Positions 1 through 6,445 of a stretch of 12,095 nt of DNA are shown one piece after another (position 1 is the first letter of the stretch; each line of letters starts with the position of its first letter). The DNA is from Candidatus Bathyarchaeota archaeon (GTDB lineage: Archaea; Thermoproteota; Bathyarchaeia; TCS64). The stretch is from assembly GCA_030691555.1 (NCBI GenBank), contig JAUYEB010000281.1, forward strand, positions 1 to 12,095, read 5' to 3'. A program made the position numbers and the translations under genes. The notes under the pieces are model-generated. The model was not told the DNA's origin, searched no databases, and saw nothing but the letters and a program-made list of their open reading frames with translations.

Positions 1-740
1 TGATGACCGAGATGGACCTAGCCATGAGCATCAGCAGCCTCCGCAGGGCCGCGAGGGCGAAGATCCAGATAAAGCTACGCCAGCCACTCAGTGAGGCCAT
101 AATCGTCGCCGGGAAGGACCAGCTCAAGGTCCTCCGCAAGGTGGTTCCCCTCATACGCGAGGAGCTGAACGTCAAGGAGGTCAAGGTCACCGACGAGAGG
201 GACATACTCCAGAGCCACGTGGCGAAGCCCCTCCCCCGGATGCTAGGCAGGAAGCACGGCAAGGACTTCACGGCCGTCGCCGACGCCATCAGGGCCATGA
301 CCCCGGCGCAGACCGAGGCCATCGCGGCGGGGAAGCCGACGACCCTCACCGTGAACGATGCACGCGTCGAGGTGCTCCCCGAGGAGATCGAGCTAGAGTC
401 CAAGCCCATCGAGGGCTACTCCATCATGGAGGAGGACGGCCTGCTCGTGGGTGTCAACACCACAATCGACGAGGCCCTGAGCAGCGAGGGGCTCGCGCGT
501 GACGTCGTCCGCCGGATACAGTCCCTCCGCAAGGAGGCCGGCTTCGACATAAACGACCACATAGAGACCTACTACCGCGGCGACCCCGAGATAGCCGAGG
601 TCTTCCAGGAGGAGGCCGAATACATCAAGGCGGAGACCCTCTCCGACCTCCTACAGGAGGGCACCCCCCCCGGAGACGCGAAGAAGGGCTCCTACGAGAT
701 CGGGGGAATCCAGCTCCTCCTCGGCCTCCGCAGGAAGTAG
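1..740 (+). CDS. ileS: Isoleucyl-tRNA synthetase, C-terminal part (5' truncated)
   Basis: This is the last 245 codons of a cytoplasmic class I aminoacyl-tRNA synthetase that charges tRNA-Ile. The reading frame is open to the left edge (first complete codon at base 3), so the catalytic HIGH and KMSKS regions lie outside the window. The visible part begins in the anticodon-binding helical domain: the stretch RRAARAKIQIKLRQPL is the family's typical segment. It continues into the C-terminal domain, where GLARDVVRRIQSLRKEAGF and DHIETYYRGD match the conserved IleS tail. The gene ends 56 bases before the S25e start, and a separate TATA-like element lies in between, so S25e need not depend on ileS transcription. 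The methionine at base 3 is internal, not a start. The family assignment is firm; the domain limits are approximate. Confidence 0.93.
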   Translation, partial: MTEMDLAMSISSLRRAARAKIQIKLRQPLSEAIIVAGKDQLKVLRKVVPLIREELNVKEVKVTDERDILQSHVAKPLPRMLGRKHGKDFTAVADAIRAMTPAQTEAIAAGKPTTLTVNDARVEVLPEEIELESKPIEGYSIMEEDGLLVGVNTTIDEALSSEGLARDVVRRIQSLRKEAGFDINDHIETYYRGDPEIAEVFQEEAEYIKAETLSDLLQEGTPPGDAKKGSYEIGGIQLLLGLRRK

Positions 741-756
741 CCCCCTCCGGCGTCAC

Positions 757-764
757 CTTTATCA
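757..764 (+). promoter_or_regulatory. Putative TATA box for rps25e
   Basis: An AT-rich element (CTTTATCA) sits in a GC-rich spacer about 32-39 bases upstream of the S25e ATG at 796. At the usual archaeal TATA-to-start spacing of about 26 bases, transcription would begin near 786, giving a leader of about ten bases. No ribosome binding site is visible in this leader. It was found by eye only; a nearby CTTAATC at 778-784 is too close to the ATG to serve. Confidence 0.5.
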
Positions 765-795
765 ACTCCCCTCCTCGCTTAATCCGTGATTCAAC

Positions 796-1095
796 ATGCC
801 CGGAAAGAAAAGCCTGAAGAAGATGGAGAAGACCCAGGACGCCGAGGCCCCGAAGGAGGAGAAGAAGAAGGAGAAGATCATCGGCAGCGTCGACGCCATC
901 AACGCCAACAGCCCCGAGCTCCTCGACGCGATGAAGAAGATGAAGGCAGTCACGCCCCCCGCCATCGCGAGCCAGTTCAACCTCAAGGTCAGCGTCGCCA
1001 AGAAGATTCTGGAGGAGCTTAACACGAAGGGGACGATAAAGCTCGTCGCCCACACGAACAACCTGAGGGTCTACACCCTCGCGAAGGCTAACTAG
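796..1095 (+). CDS. rps25e: 30S ribosomal protein S25e
   Basis: A 99-residue protein of the S25e family, a small-subunit component shared by eukaryotes and part of the Archaea. Residues 1-30 form a Lys/Glu/Ala-rich disordered tail (PGKKSLKKMEK, then EAPKEEKKKEK), as is usual for the family. Residues from about 36 onward form the winged-helix core: the pattern 'TPPAIASQFNLKVSVAKKIL' followed by LNTKGTIKLV and a final beta strand ending RVYTLAK is diagnostic. The ATG at 796 is the only sensible start and follows a short leader. The stop codon lies in a CTAG that is also the stop of the convergent cyclophilin-like gene. The tail segment EAPKEEKKK recurs at the C-terminus of Rpo7 in this window. 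Confidence 0.95.
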   Translation: MPGKKSLKKMEKTQDAEAPKEEKKKEKIIGSVDAINANSPELLDAMKKMKAVTPPAIASQFNLKVSVAKKILEELNTKGTIKLVAHTNNLRVYTLAKAN

Positions 1096-1466
1096 GCAGC
1101 CGCGATTATTATCCGGGAGCCGCTCTTCAGGCTCCTGAACATCTCAAGATTACTGGTTATCTTCCCGATCCTGTTCACGGGGCTGTACGTCTTCGTCGCC
1201 TCGGGGTAGATGCAGAGGCTCCCAGTCCTCGGCCAGAAGGCAATCGTCCCGGCCTCGACCTGGCTGACGCCCTTCTCCACCCCCCTCTTCATGCCGAGGA
1301 GAATGGAGACACACCCTTGAGCGGGTATCGTCCGGCCGTTTATTGGGAGTATCTTCAGTATGTCGCCGACGGTCAGGGGCGCCGTGAGCCTGTTGAGCTC
1401 GCCCGTCGCCTCGCCAAACTCGGCGACCTTAACCTTGATGGCGATCCTCGCCTGGCTCTCACCCAT
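1092..1466 (-). CDS. Cyclophilin-like fold protein (DUF369 family)
   Basis: A protein of about 124 residues resembling the prokaryotic cyclophilin-like family typified by Thermotoga TM1367 (DUF369, Cyclophil_like). The second half carries the recognisable core: GTIAFWPRTGSLCIYPE, then SPVNRIGKI and a final basic strand with the SLKSGSRI pattern. Known members have the cyclophilin beta-barrel, but prolyl isomerase activity has not been generally shown, so the biochemical role is open. A TTG start at 1472 is possible. I prefer the ATG at 1466 because a GGTGAGT ribosome binding site, inside the end of the upstream gene, lies about eight bases before it. The gene overlaps the upstream ATP-grasp gene by 8 bases, which implies one transcript and translational coupling. 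No signal peptide is seen. Confidence 0.75.
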   Translation of the reverse strand: MGESQARIAIKVKVAEFGEATGELNRLTAPLTVGDILKILPINGRTIPAQGCVSILLGMKRGVEKGVSQVEAGTIAFWPRTGSLCIYPEATKTYSPVNRIGKITSNLEMFRSLKSGSRIIIAAA

Positions 1467-2340
1467 GTACAAGACTCACCGCATGCTTAACGATCTCATC
1501 GGCCACCTTTATGTTAGCGGCTAGGTTTAGCGCCTGCCAACCCGGGGAGCCGTTGACCTCGAGGACAACGGGCCCATCCGGTGATTCGATGACGTCGACC
1601 CCCGAGTAGTCAAGACCCATCGCCTCGGATGCTTTAATTCCCAACTCCAGTATATCGTCGGGCACCTTTTCCTTGACCATCTTTCCCCCTTGGGCGACGT
1701 TGGTCTTCCACTTCCCCTCGGGGCGATACTTGTAGGCAGAGCCCACGACCCTGTCGCCTATCACGAAGACCCTTATGTCCCTCCCCGGGTTGGGGACGTA
1801 CTTCTGGAGTATGAGGGGCTGGCTGAACCTGTCGAGCATCTTGTAGGCGTTGTAGGCGAGGTCCGGGTCGGTGAACTTGAGGCTACCCTTCCCCATGCTG
1901 CTCAGGATAGGCTTGTAGATGAACTCCCCGTAGAGCTCCGAGGCGCGGTAGGCGTCCGCCATGCTCTCCGTCGTGTACGTCGTCGGCACGGGTAACCCGG
2001 CCGCCTCGAGTGTGTACTGGGTCGCGTACTTGTCCCTCGCCCTCCTGAATGCGTAGGAGGGATTAACGACCCGGATCCCAGCCACCTCCATGTGCTCCAG
2101 CAGGCTTATCCTACGCGTCGACTGCTCGCAGGAGCCGGGGCCGAAGCTCCGAAGGAGGCAGACGTCGAAGTCGGTGACCTCGACGTCCCTGAACCAGAAC
2201 CTCGACCCGCCCCCGGAGACCTCGCTCGAGACCTCGGCGGTCTGCCCCGCGACGACCTCGTGGCCCTGACCCCTCGCGGCCTCGACGAGCTCCTCGCTGT
2301 TCCTGCTAGGGACCGAGCCGTAGAGCACAAGAACCTTCAT
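1459..2340 (-). CDS. RimK-family ATP-grasp ligase (MptN/CofF/LysX-like)
   Basis: A 293-residue ATP-grasp enzyme of the RimK type, which joins an amino acid, usually glutamate, to a carboxylate through an acyl-phosphate. The N-terminal preATP-grasp domain begins MKVLVLYGS. The ATP-grasp domain follows from about residue 95: RRARDKYATQYTLEAAGLPVP, then the nucleotide-binding lysine in FIYKP with a SMGKGS loop, an LILQKYV...DIRVFVIGD core, and the metal-binding acidic/Asn cluster near residues 248-263 (DYSGVDV and LEVNGSPG). The family includes MptN (tetrahydromethanopterin ligase), CofF (F420 alpha-glutamate ligase), LysX and RimK, and sequence reading alone does not separate them. cofE lies 475 bases away on the same strand, which makes a cofactor glutamate ligase attractive. 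The open frame extends to 2451, but that extension is not conserved-looking and covers the promoter; MKVLVLYG at 2340 is the start. Confidence 0.85.
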   Translation of the reverse strand: MKVLVLYGSVPSRNSEELVEAARGQGHEVVAGQTAEVSSEVSGGGSRFWFRDVEVTDFDVCLLRSFGPGSCEQSTRRISLLEHMEVAGIRVVNPSYAFRRARDKYATQYTLEAAGLPVPTTYTTESMADAYRASELYGEFIYKPILSSMGKGSLKFTDPDLAYNAYKMLDRFSQPLILQKYVPNPGRDIRVFVIGDRVVGSAYKYRPEGKWKTNVAQGGKMVKEKVPDDILELGIKASEAMGLDYSGVDVIESPDGPVVLEVNGSPGWQALNLAANIKVADEIVKHAVSLVHG

Positions 2341-2444
2341 GACGCCCGCAATAATCAACGCGGCACCCAGTAGATAAGCATCCCCGACCCAAACCTCAAG
2401 GGAGACTGAAAAGCAATATAATCGACCCCTCCCAAGTGCTAGAC
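2341..2444. promoter_or_regulatory. Divergent promoter region of the ATP-grasp ligase and dsrE-like genes
   Basis: These 104 bases separate two divergently transcribed genes. For the plus-strand DsrE-like gene, an AT-rich GCAATATAATC at 2413-2423 lies about 25-30 bases before the ATG at 2445, so its mRNA is probably leaderless. For the minus-strand ligase, a TATA-like GCTTATCTA near 2371-2379 (read on minus) lies 31-39 bases before its ATG at 2340, implying a leader of a few bases. No clear operator or repeat was seen. Confidence 0.5.
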
Positions 2445-2810
2445 ATGGCAAAGAAGAAGATCCTGTACGTCCAGACCAGCGGCACCGACACCCCCGAGAG
2501 GCTCTACGCCCCGTTCATCCTCGGGGCGACGGCGGCCGCCATGGGGATCGACGCGACCGTCTACTTCCTAGTAAAGGGCATAACCGTAGTCAAGAAGGGG
2601 GAGGCGGAGAAGATCAAGGTGGGCGGCTTCCCGACCCTTAAGGAGGTCATGGACCAGGCCGTCAAGGCGGGGGTCAAGATGATGGTCTGCGAGCAGAGCT
2701 GCATGCTCTTCGGCCTTCCCCGAGGCAGCTTCGAAGAGAACGCCGTCGTTGTCGGGGCGGCGACGCTTAACGACCTCCTCCTAGAGGCAGACGCCGTCCT
2801 CAGCTTCTAA
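2445..2810 (+). CDS. DsrE/DsrF-family (sulfur-relay-like) small protein
   Basis: A 121-residue cytoplasmic protein with the DsrE-like alpha/beta fold. The first strand MAKKKILYVQTSG and the segment TPERLYAPFILGATAAAMG are typical, followed by a VYFLVKG strand. Two cysteines (C82 and C86, in the context MVCEQSCMLFGL) sit where the family carries its sulfur-accepting cysteine, before a conserved LPRG turn. DsrE, TusD and related proteins pass persulfide sulfur in tRNA thiolation or sulfur oxidation, but many archaeal members have no assigned partner. No other sulfur-relay gene is visible here, so the pathway is unknown. A GTG at 2436 is an alternative start; I prefer the ATG at 2445 because it fits a leaderless transcript from the upstream TATA box. 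The gene ends 4 bases before the convergent cofE stop. Confidence 0.8.
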   Translation: MAKKKILYVQTSGTDTPERLYAPFILGATAAAMGIDATVYFLVKGITVVKKGEAEKIKVGGFPTLKEVMDQAVKAGVKMMVCEQSCMLFGLPRGSFEENAVVVGAATLNDLLLEADAVLSF

Positions 2811-2814
2811 CGTA

Positions 2815-3570
2815 CTAGATGAAGAGGTCCTTCTCGCGGGGGCGGACGAGCTCGGTCGCCTTAGACTCCTCCGACTTCCCGTATCCATAGCCCCGGATGA
2901 TGGCGGCGGGAACCCCCTCGTCCGCCTGACCGATGACGAGCTCAGCCGCGGCCGCCAGCTCATCCGCCACAGCGGTCCTCTTTACGTGCAGCTCGTAACC
3001 GAAGAGGTCCCTCTCCCCCCTCCTGTCCCTTATGACGCTCAGACCCGACGAGCCGACCGCCACGTTCACCTCGCCGTCCCTGTGCGCTCGGCCGTGGGTG
3101 TCGCAGACTATCACGGCTACCTCCCTGTTGGCTAGGTCTTTGATCCTCCCCCTGATCGCCTTGGCCGATGCGTCGGGGTCCCCGGGCAGAGGGGCAACTA
3201 CATCCTCACCCGGGACGTTCGACTTGTCCACACCCGAGTTGGCGCAGACGAACCCCTGCCTCGTCTCGGTGATGAGGACCCCTGGGGCCATCCTCCGCAC
3301 CGCCCTCGCCTCGCGTAGGACGACCTCGACTATCCTCGGGTCCTTCCCCGTGTATTCGGCGAAGTTCAACGCTGGGATCGATGGCTCTACGTCTCTAAGG
3401 TCGACGACGTTGCCCTCCGCCCTGGAGACGATCACGTGGCAGAGCACGACGATGTCGCCGTCGGCCAACGGCGTCCCCTGCCTGTTAGAAGCGGCTGTGA
3501 CGAGCTGCGCCAGATCGTCGCCCCTCTGGATTATCGGTAGACCCGTTACAGGTATGATGTGGATGGACAT
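2815..3570 (-). CDS. cofE: Coenzyme F420-0:L-glutamate ligase CofE
   Basis: A 251-residue enzyme that adds L-glutamate residues to the deazaflavin cofactor F420-0, using GTP. Family signatures appear in order: GDIVVLCHVIVSRAEG, the DPRIVEVVLREA region, LITETRQGFVCANSGVDKSN, LPGDPDASA, the VIVCDTHGRAHRDGEVN block with metal-binding acidic residues, then DLFGYELHVKRTAVADELAAAAELVIGQ and the closing IIRGYGYG. Length is normal for the archaeal single-domain form; the C-terminal nitroreductase-like extension of actinobacterial FbiB is absent. In the usual KIVSKAEG motif the first lysine position reads histidine here. A TATA box 28 bases upstream of the ATG suggests a leaderless mRNA. The gene is divergent from padR. 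Its presence implies the organism makes F420; no other F420 gene is in the window. Confidence 0.93.
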   Translation of the reverse strand: MSIHIIPVTGLPIIQRGDDLAQLVTAASNRQGTPLADGDIVVLCHVIVSRAEGNVVDLRDVEPSIPALNFAEYTGKDPRIVEVVLREARAVRRMAPGVLITETRQGFVCANSGVDKSNVPGEDVVAPLPGDPDASAKAIRGRIKDLANREVAVIVCDTHGRAHRDGEVNVAVGSSGLSVIRDRRGERDLFGYELHVKRTAVADELAAAAELVIGQADEGVPAAIIRGYGYGKSEESKATELVRPREKDLFI

Positions 3571-3597
3571 TGCCCCTGAGGAAGAAGGTAAACCGGC

Positions 3598-3605
3598 GTA
3601 TAAAA
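3598..3605 (-). promoter_or_regulatory. TATA box of cofE
   Basis: Read on the minus strand this is TTTTATAC within GGGGCTTTTATACGCC, placed 28 bases before the cofE ATG at 3570. That is the standard archaeal geometry for a leaderless transcript starting at or next to the ATG. Confidence 0.65.
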
Positions 3606-3631
3606 GCCCCCGACGGGGGAACCTCGCAACG

Positions 3632-3639
3632 TTTTTAAA
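3632..3639 (+). promoter_or_regulatory. TATA box of the padR-ABC operon
   Basis: The element TTTTTAAA lies in CAACGTTTTTAAACCAC. Transcription would start near 3660 and leave a leader of about 45 bases before the padR ATG at 3708, which agrees with the presence of an AGGAG ribosome binding site at 3699-3703. It is back to back with the cofE TATA box, 26 bases away. Confidence 0.65.
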
Positions 3640-3650
3640 CCACGCGCGGT

Positions 3651-3677
3651 CTCTACGTAGAAACCAACTAGGTAGAG
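3651..3677. promoter_or_regulatory. Inverted repeat at the padR transcription start, candidate PadR operator
   Basis: Two 10-base arms, CTCTACGTAG (3651-3660) and CTAGGTAGAG (3668-3677), are reverse complements with one mismatch, separated by the 7-base spacer AAACCAA. The repeat straddles the expected start site 22-28 bases after the TATA box, where a bound dimer would block initiation. PadR-family regulators are dimeric winged-helix proteins that commonly repress their own operons by binding such palindromes. The repeat is seen directly; its role is inference. Confidence 0.55.
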
Positions 3678-3707
3678 GTCAACCTATTGACGCCGCTCAG
3701 GAGCAAC

Positions 3708-4238
3708 ATGCCCACCATGCCGCCGAGGATGAGCCCACTACAGTTCCTGCTCCTAGTGCAGCTCGAAGCATCGCCCAAGTACGGCTACGAGATGCTTAAG
3801 TCGATCAAGGAGGCGTTCGAGGGGGTCTGGGAGCCCAAGACGGGAACACTCTACCCGGCGCTGAAGAGCCTAGAGAAGCGGGGGCTCGTCGAGACTCAGG
3901 TCCACGACGGCATCGACTTCTACCACATAACAGACGAGGGGCGCAGGTTCCTCTACCAGCTCGGCCAACACCAGGAAGCATCGATGAAGTTCAGCGCAAG
4001 ACTCATGACCGCGCTGATGAAGTGGATGTCCCCCGAGCTGAAGAAGACCGTGCTAAAATCGATAACGGGCCTCGCCAACGAGGACATGGGCCTCATGGGC
4101 GGCGCCCTCAACCTACTCGACGAAAGCGCCGACGCAGAGTCAAAGCTCCAACTACTGAGGGGAATACGCCAAAACATGTCGAAAAGGATCGCAATGCTCG
4201 ACTCCAAGATACAGCAACTGGAGGACGAAGCCAAATGA
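3708..4238 (+). CDS. PadR-family transcriptional regulator
   Basis: A 176-residue cytoplasmic DNA-binding protein. The N-terminal winged helix is of the PadR type: MSPLQFLLLVQLEASPKYGYEMLKSI, then the signature WEPKTGTLYPALKSLEKRGLVE and the wing ending FYHITDEGRRFL. The remaining 90 or so residues are mostly helical and charged, ending in a probable coiled coil (SKRIAMLDSKIQQLEDEAK), consistent with the dimerising C-terminal helices of PadR proteins. A TTG at 3687 could extend it by seven residues. I chose the ATG at 3708 because AGGAG ends four bases before it. It is the first gene of a four-gene operon and overlaps the ATPase gene by ATGA, so it very probably controls the transporter behind it, with a ligand that cannot be read from sequence. 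PadR genes in front of MacB-like transporters are a common arrangement. Confidence 0.9.
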   Translation: MPTMPPRMSPLQFLLLVQLEASPKYGYEMLKSIKEAFEGVWEPKTGTLYPALKSLEKRGLVETQVHDGIDFYHITDEGRRFLYQLGQHQEASMKFSARLMTALMKWMSPELKKTVLKSITGLANEDMGLMGGALNLLDESADAESKLQLLRGIRQNMSKRIAMLDSKIQQLEDEAK

Positions 4239-4924
4239 CGCTGGTCATCGAGACTAAGAACCTCATGAAGGAGTACCTACAGGGCGGGCGCCCCCTCAGG
4301 GTCCTCAACAACGTCAACGTCCAGATAGAGAAGGGCGAGTTCATGGCGATAATGGGCCCCTCGGGGAGCGGCAAGTCGACCCTACTGAACATGATAGGCG
4401 CCCTCGACCGCCCCTCCTCGGGCAAGGTCCTCATAAACGGGACCGACATCTCGACCCTGAACGACAACCAGCTCGCCGACCTGAGAAACAAGGAGATCGG
4501 CTTCATCTTCCAGCAGTTCAACCTCATCCAGAGGACCGACGCCCTCGGTAACGTTGAGCTACCCCTCACGATAAGCGGTGTCCCACACAAGCAGAGGCGG
4601 GAGAGGGCGAAGAAGCTCCTCGAATCCGTCGGGCTCGGCGACAGGGTCGACCATAGGCCGAACCAGCTAAGCGGCGGTGAGCAGCAGCGCGTCGCCATAG
4701 CGCGCGCGATGGCGAACGATCCGCCACTGTTCCTGTGCGACGAGATCACAGGCAACCTAGACTCGAAGACGGGCCAGGAGATAATGACTCTCCTGAGGCA
4801 CCTGAATCAGGAGCAGGGGAAGACCTTCGTCCTGATAACTCACGATCCTAACGTGGCTCAGGCCACCGATAGGCTGCTCATGATAAGAGACGGAGAGATA
4901 GCGGGAGAAAAAAGGTTCAAGTGA
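4235..4924 (+). CDS. ABC transporter ATP-binding protein, LolD/MacB type
   Basis: A 229-residue ATPase for a MacB/LolD-type mechanotransmission ABC system; it would sit on the cytoplasmic face and power the permease three genes later. Motifs with residue positions: Walker A GPSGSGKST at 41-49, Q-loop FQQFNL at 92-97, signature LSGGEQQ at 145-151, Walker B with D169 and E170 followed by the D-loop GNLD, and switch histidine H203 in ITHD. All catalytic residues are intact. The Walker B segment reads LCDEITGNLD, where the subfamily usually has ADEPTGNLD. The start ATG overlaps the padR stop (ATGA), with GGAGG at 4220-4224. The open frame goes further upstream to 4022, but that part is a shadow of padR. 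Substrate cannot be predicted. Confidence 0.93.
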   Translation: MTLVIETKNLMKEYLQGGRPLRVLNNVNVQIEKGEFMAIMGPSGSGKSTLLNMIGALDRPSSGKVLINGTDISTLNDNQLADLRNKEIGFIFQQFNLIQRTDALGNVELPLTISGVPHKQRRERAKKLLESVGLGDRVDHRPNQLSGGEQQRVAIARAMANDPPLFLCDEITGNLDSKTGQEIMTLLRHLNQEQGKTFVLITHDPNVAQATDRLLMIRDGEIAGEKRFK

Positions 4925-6435
4925 TGTGTATGAATGGAAAAAAGAAGTACCTGATACCCATACTGTTCGCCTGCTTGATAGCGGGCCAGATCGGAGTCAC
5001 CTACGCGGAGGATATATCCCACCTCGAGGTGTCGACGAAGAACATCTACCTATCCGCCGGTAGGCGGAGCAACGTCACCATACAACTACTCAACGCAGGC
5101 AGCTACGACCTCACCGAGATCGACTTCCAGCTGGTGAGCGCCACCCCCGGCCTATCCGTCGTCCAGAACGTCCAGAAGGTCTTTAACAAGATAGTTAGCG
5201 AGAAGAGTGTTGCCTACGACGCGACTCTGTATGTCGACCAGAACCTAGTGATGGGCTCATACACTCTCACGCTTCAGGGCAGCTACCTGAGGCAGGGGCG
5301 GTCGATAACCCTCTCCGTTCCCGTCACCGTGGTAGTCACGAACGCCTTCCTGCCCATGGTCAAGCTGACGGTCTCCCCCTCGACGATAAACGCGGGCGAG
5401 AAGAGTACGGTCGGGGTGAAGGTGGAGAACATAGCCGACTCGGATCTTGTGAACGTAGACCTCACCGTTGCCTCCTCCTCGCCGCTGCTCTCGATTGAGA
5501 ACCAGCTCAACTTCAACGTCTCGGAGCTAAGGGCGGGCGAGTCCGCCAGCTTCGACGTACAGGTGAAGGCCCTCGAGAGCACGCCGATCGGCGCCTACTC
5601 GATCGCCGCATCCGTCTACTACTCTGATGTCGATGGCAACAGGTACAGGCAATCCGCCAGCCTGCCGCTCGAAACCATCATACTGAAGAGCCCGATAATC
5701 ACGGTCACGAACCTGAACCAAGCCCCCGTACACCCCGGTGATCAGTTCGAGATCACACTGAAGGTAGCGTGCTCGGGCGCCGCGGTCTACAACGCGCGGG
5801 CGACCCTGACCCTGGACCAGAGGGGCCTCCTCTCACCAGTCAGCGGCACGACCGCTGCCGTCGGGGACCTTGCGCCCGGGGAGGACGCGAGCATCAGATT
5901 CGGCCTGCTCCTCGACGGCGCGGCCCCGGCGGGGCAGCTACCCATCACGGTCACCGTGAAGTACATCGACTCGAAGGGCGCCCAGGGGACGGCGACGGAG
6001 GTCGTGACCATCCCAGTCGAGGAGATCGTCGACTTCGGGCTGATGCAGGACGCCACCGTGACCGCGGAGAAGGGCGAGACGACCACGTTTGAGGCCGACC
6101 TGCTCCTAGTCGGCACCGGGCGCGTCGAGTTCACAAAGATAGAGGTGCAGCCGGAGGGCCCGATCGTCTCCGTGTCAGGCAGCACCGAGTACATCGGAGC
6201 CGTCGACCCGGACAGCCCCGTGCCCTTCACCCTGAAGTTCGCTGTGGCGAACGACACCGCCAACGGGGCGAACACGCTGAAGCTCAAGGTGAGCTACCTC
6301 GACAACAGGAACGCGCCTCAGAGCCAGACCATTAGCGTCAGGCTCAACGTAGTGGACCCGGTCACCACCGTGCCGACGCAGGCCGGCGACGGCGGTATAT
6401 GGGGCTGGCTGAAACGGATCTTCGGCCTGCAGTAG
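4924..6435 (+). CDS. Secreted multi-domain beta-sandwich protein (COG1361/CARDB-like) of the ABC cassette
   Basis: About 503 residues, exported. A signal peptide is clear: basic KKK at 6-8, hydrophobic core up to residue 25, and a likely cleavage after VTYA (28/29). The mature part consists of four tandem units of about 110 residues, starting near 34, 147, 258 and 370. Each opens with a strand such as LEVSTKNIYLSAG or VKLTVSPSTINAG, followed by N-V/I-T-like strands typical of Ig-like COG1361/NEW3/CARDB domains. There is no C-terminal membrane helix; the end GGIWGWLKRIFG is short, aromatic and amphipathic and might touch the membrane or the permease. The start could be GTG 4921, ATG 4924 or ATG 4930; all touch or nearly touch the ATPase stop. 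Position between ATPase and permease suggests an extracytoplasmic partner of the transporter, in place of a MacA-like adaptor. Function is inference. Confidence 0.75.
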   Translation: MCMNGKKKYLIPILFACLIAGQIGVTYAEDISHLEVSTKNIYLSAGRRSNVTIQLLNAGSYDLTEIDFQLVSATPGLSVVQNVQKVFNKIVSEKSVAYDATLYVDQNLVMGSYTLTLQGSYLRQGRSITLSVPVTVVVTNAFLPMVKLTVSPSTINAGEKSTVGVKVENIADSDLVNVDLTVASSSPLLSIENQLNFNVSELRAGESASFDVQVKALESTPIGAYSIAASVYYSDVDGNRYRQSASLPLETIILKSPIITVTNLNQAPVHPGDQFEITLKVACSGAAVYNARATLTLDQRGLLSPVSGTTAAVGDLAPGEDASIRFGLLLDGAAPAGQLPITVTVKYIDSKGAQGTATEVVTIPVEEIVDFGLMQDATVTAEKGETTTFEADLLLVGTGRVEFTKIEVQPEGPIVSVSGSTEYIGAVDPDSPVPFTLKFAVANDTANGANTLKLKVSYLDNRNAPQSQTISVRLNVVDPVTTVPTQAGDGGIWGWLKRIFGLQ

Positions 6436-6445
6436 GTGGGACCAC

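Noticed and set aside
2341..2451. N-terminal extension of the ATP-grasp gene to 2451
   Set aside because: The extra residues do not resemble the family, cover the divergent promoter region, and the canonical MKVLVLYG start is at 2340.
3032..3799. 255-codon plus-strand open frame opposite cofE
   Set aside because: It is antisense to a complete CofE, runs through the divergent promoter region and reads Ser/Thr/Pro-rich nonsense.
5787..6287. Long minus-strand open frame inside the secreted-protein gene
   Set aside because: A shadow frame in GC-rich coding DNA: Ser/Pro/Arg-rich, no promoter, no ribosome binding site and no recognisable domain.
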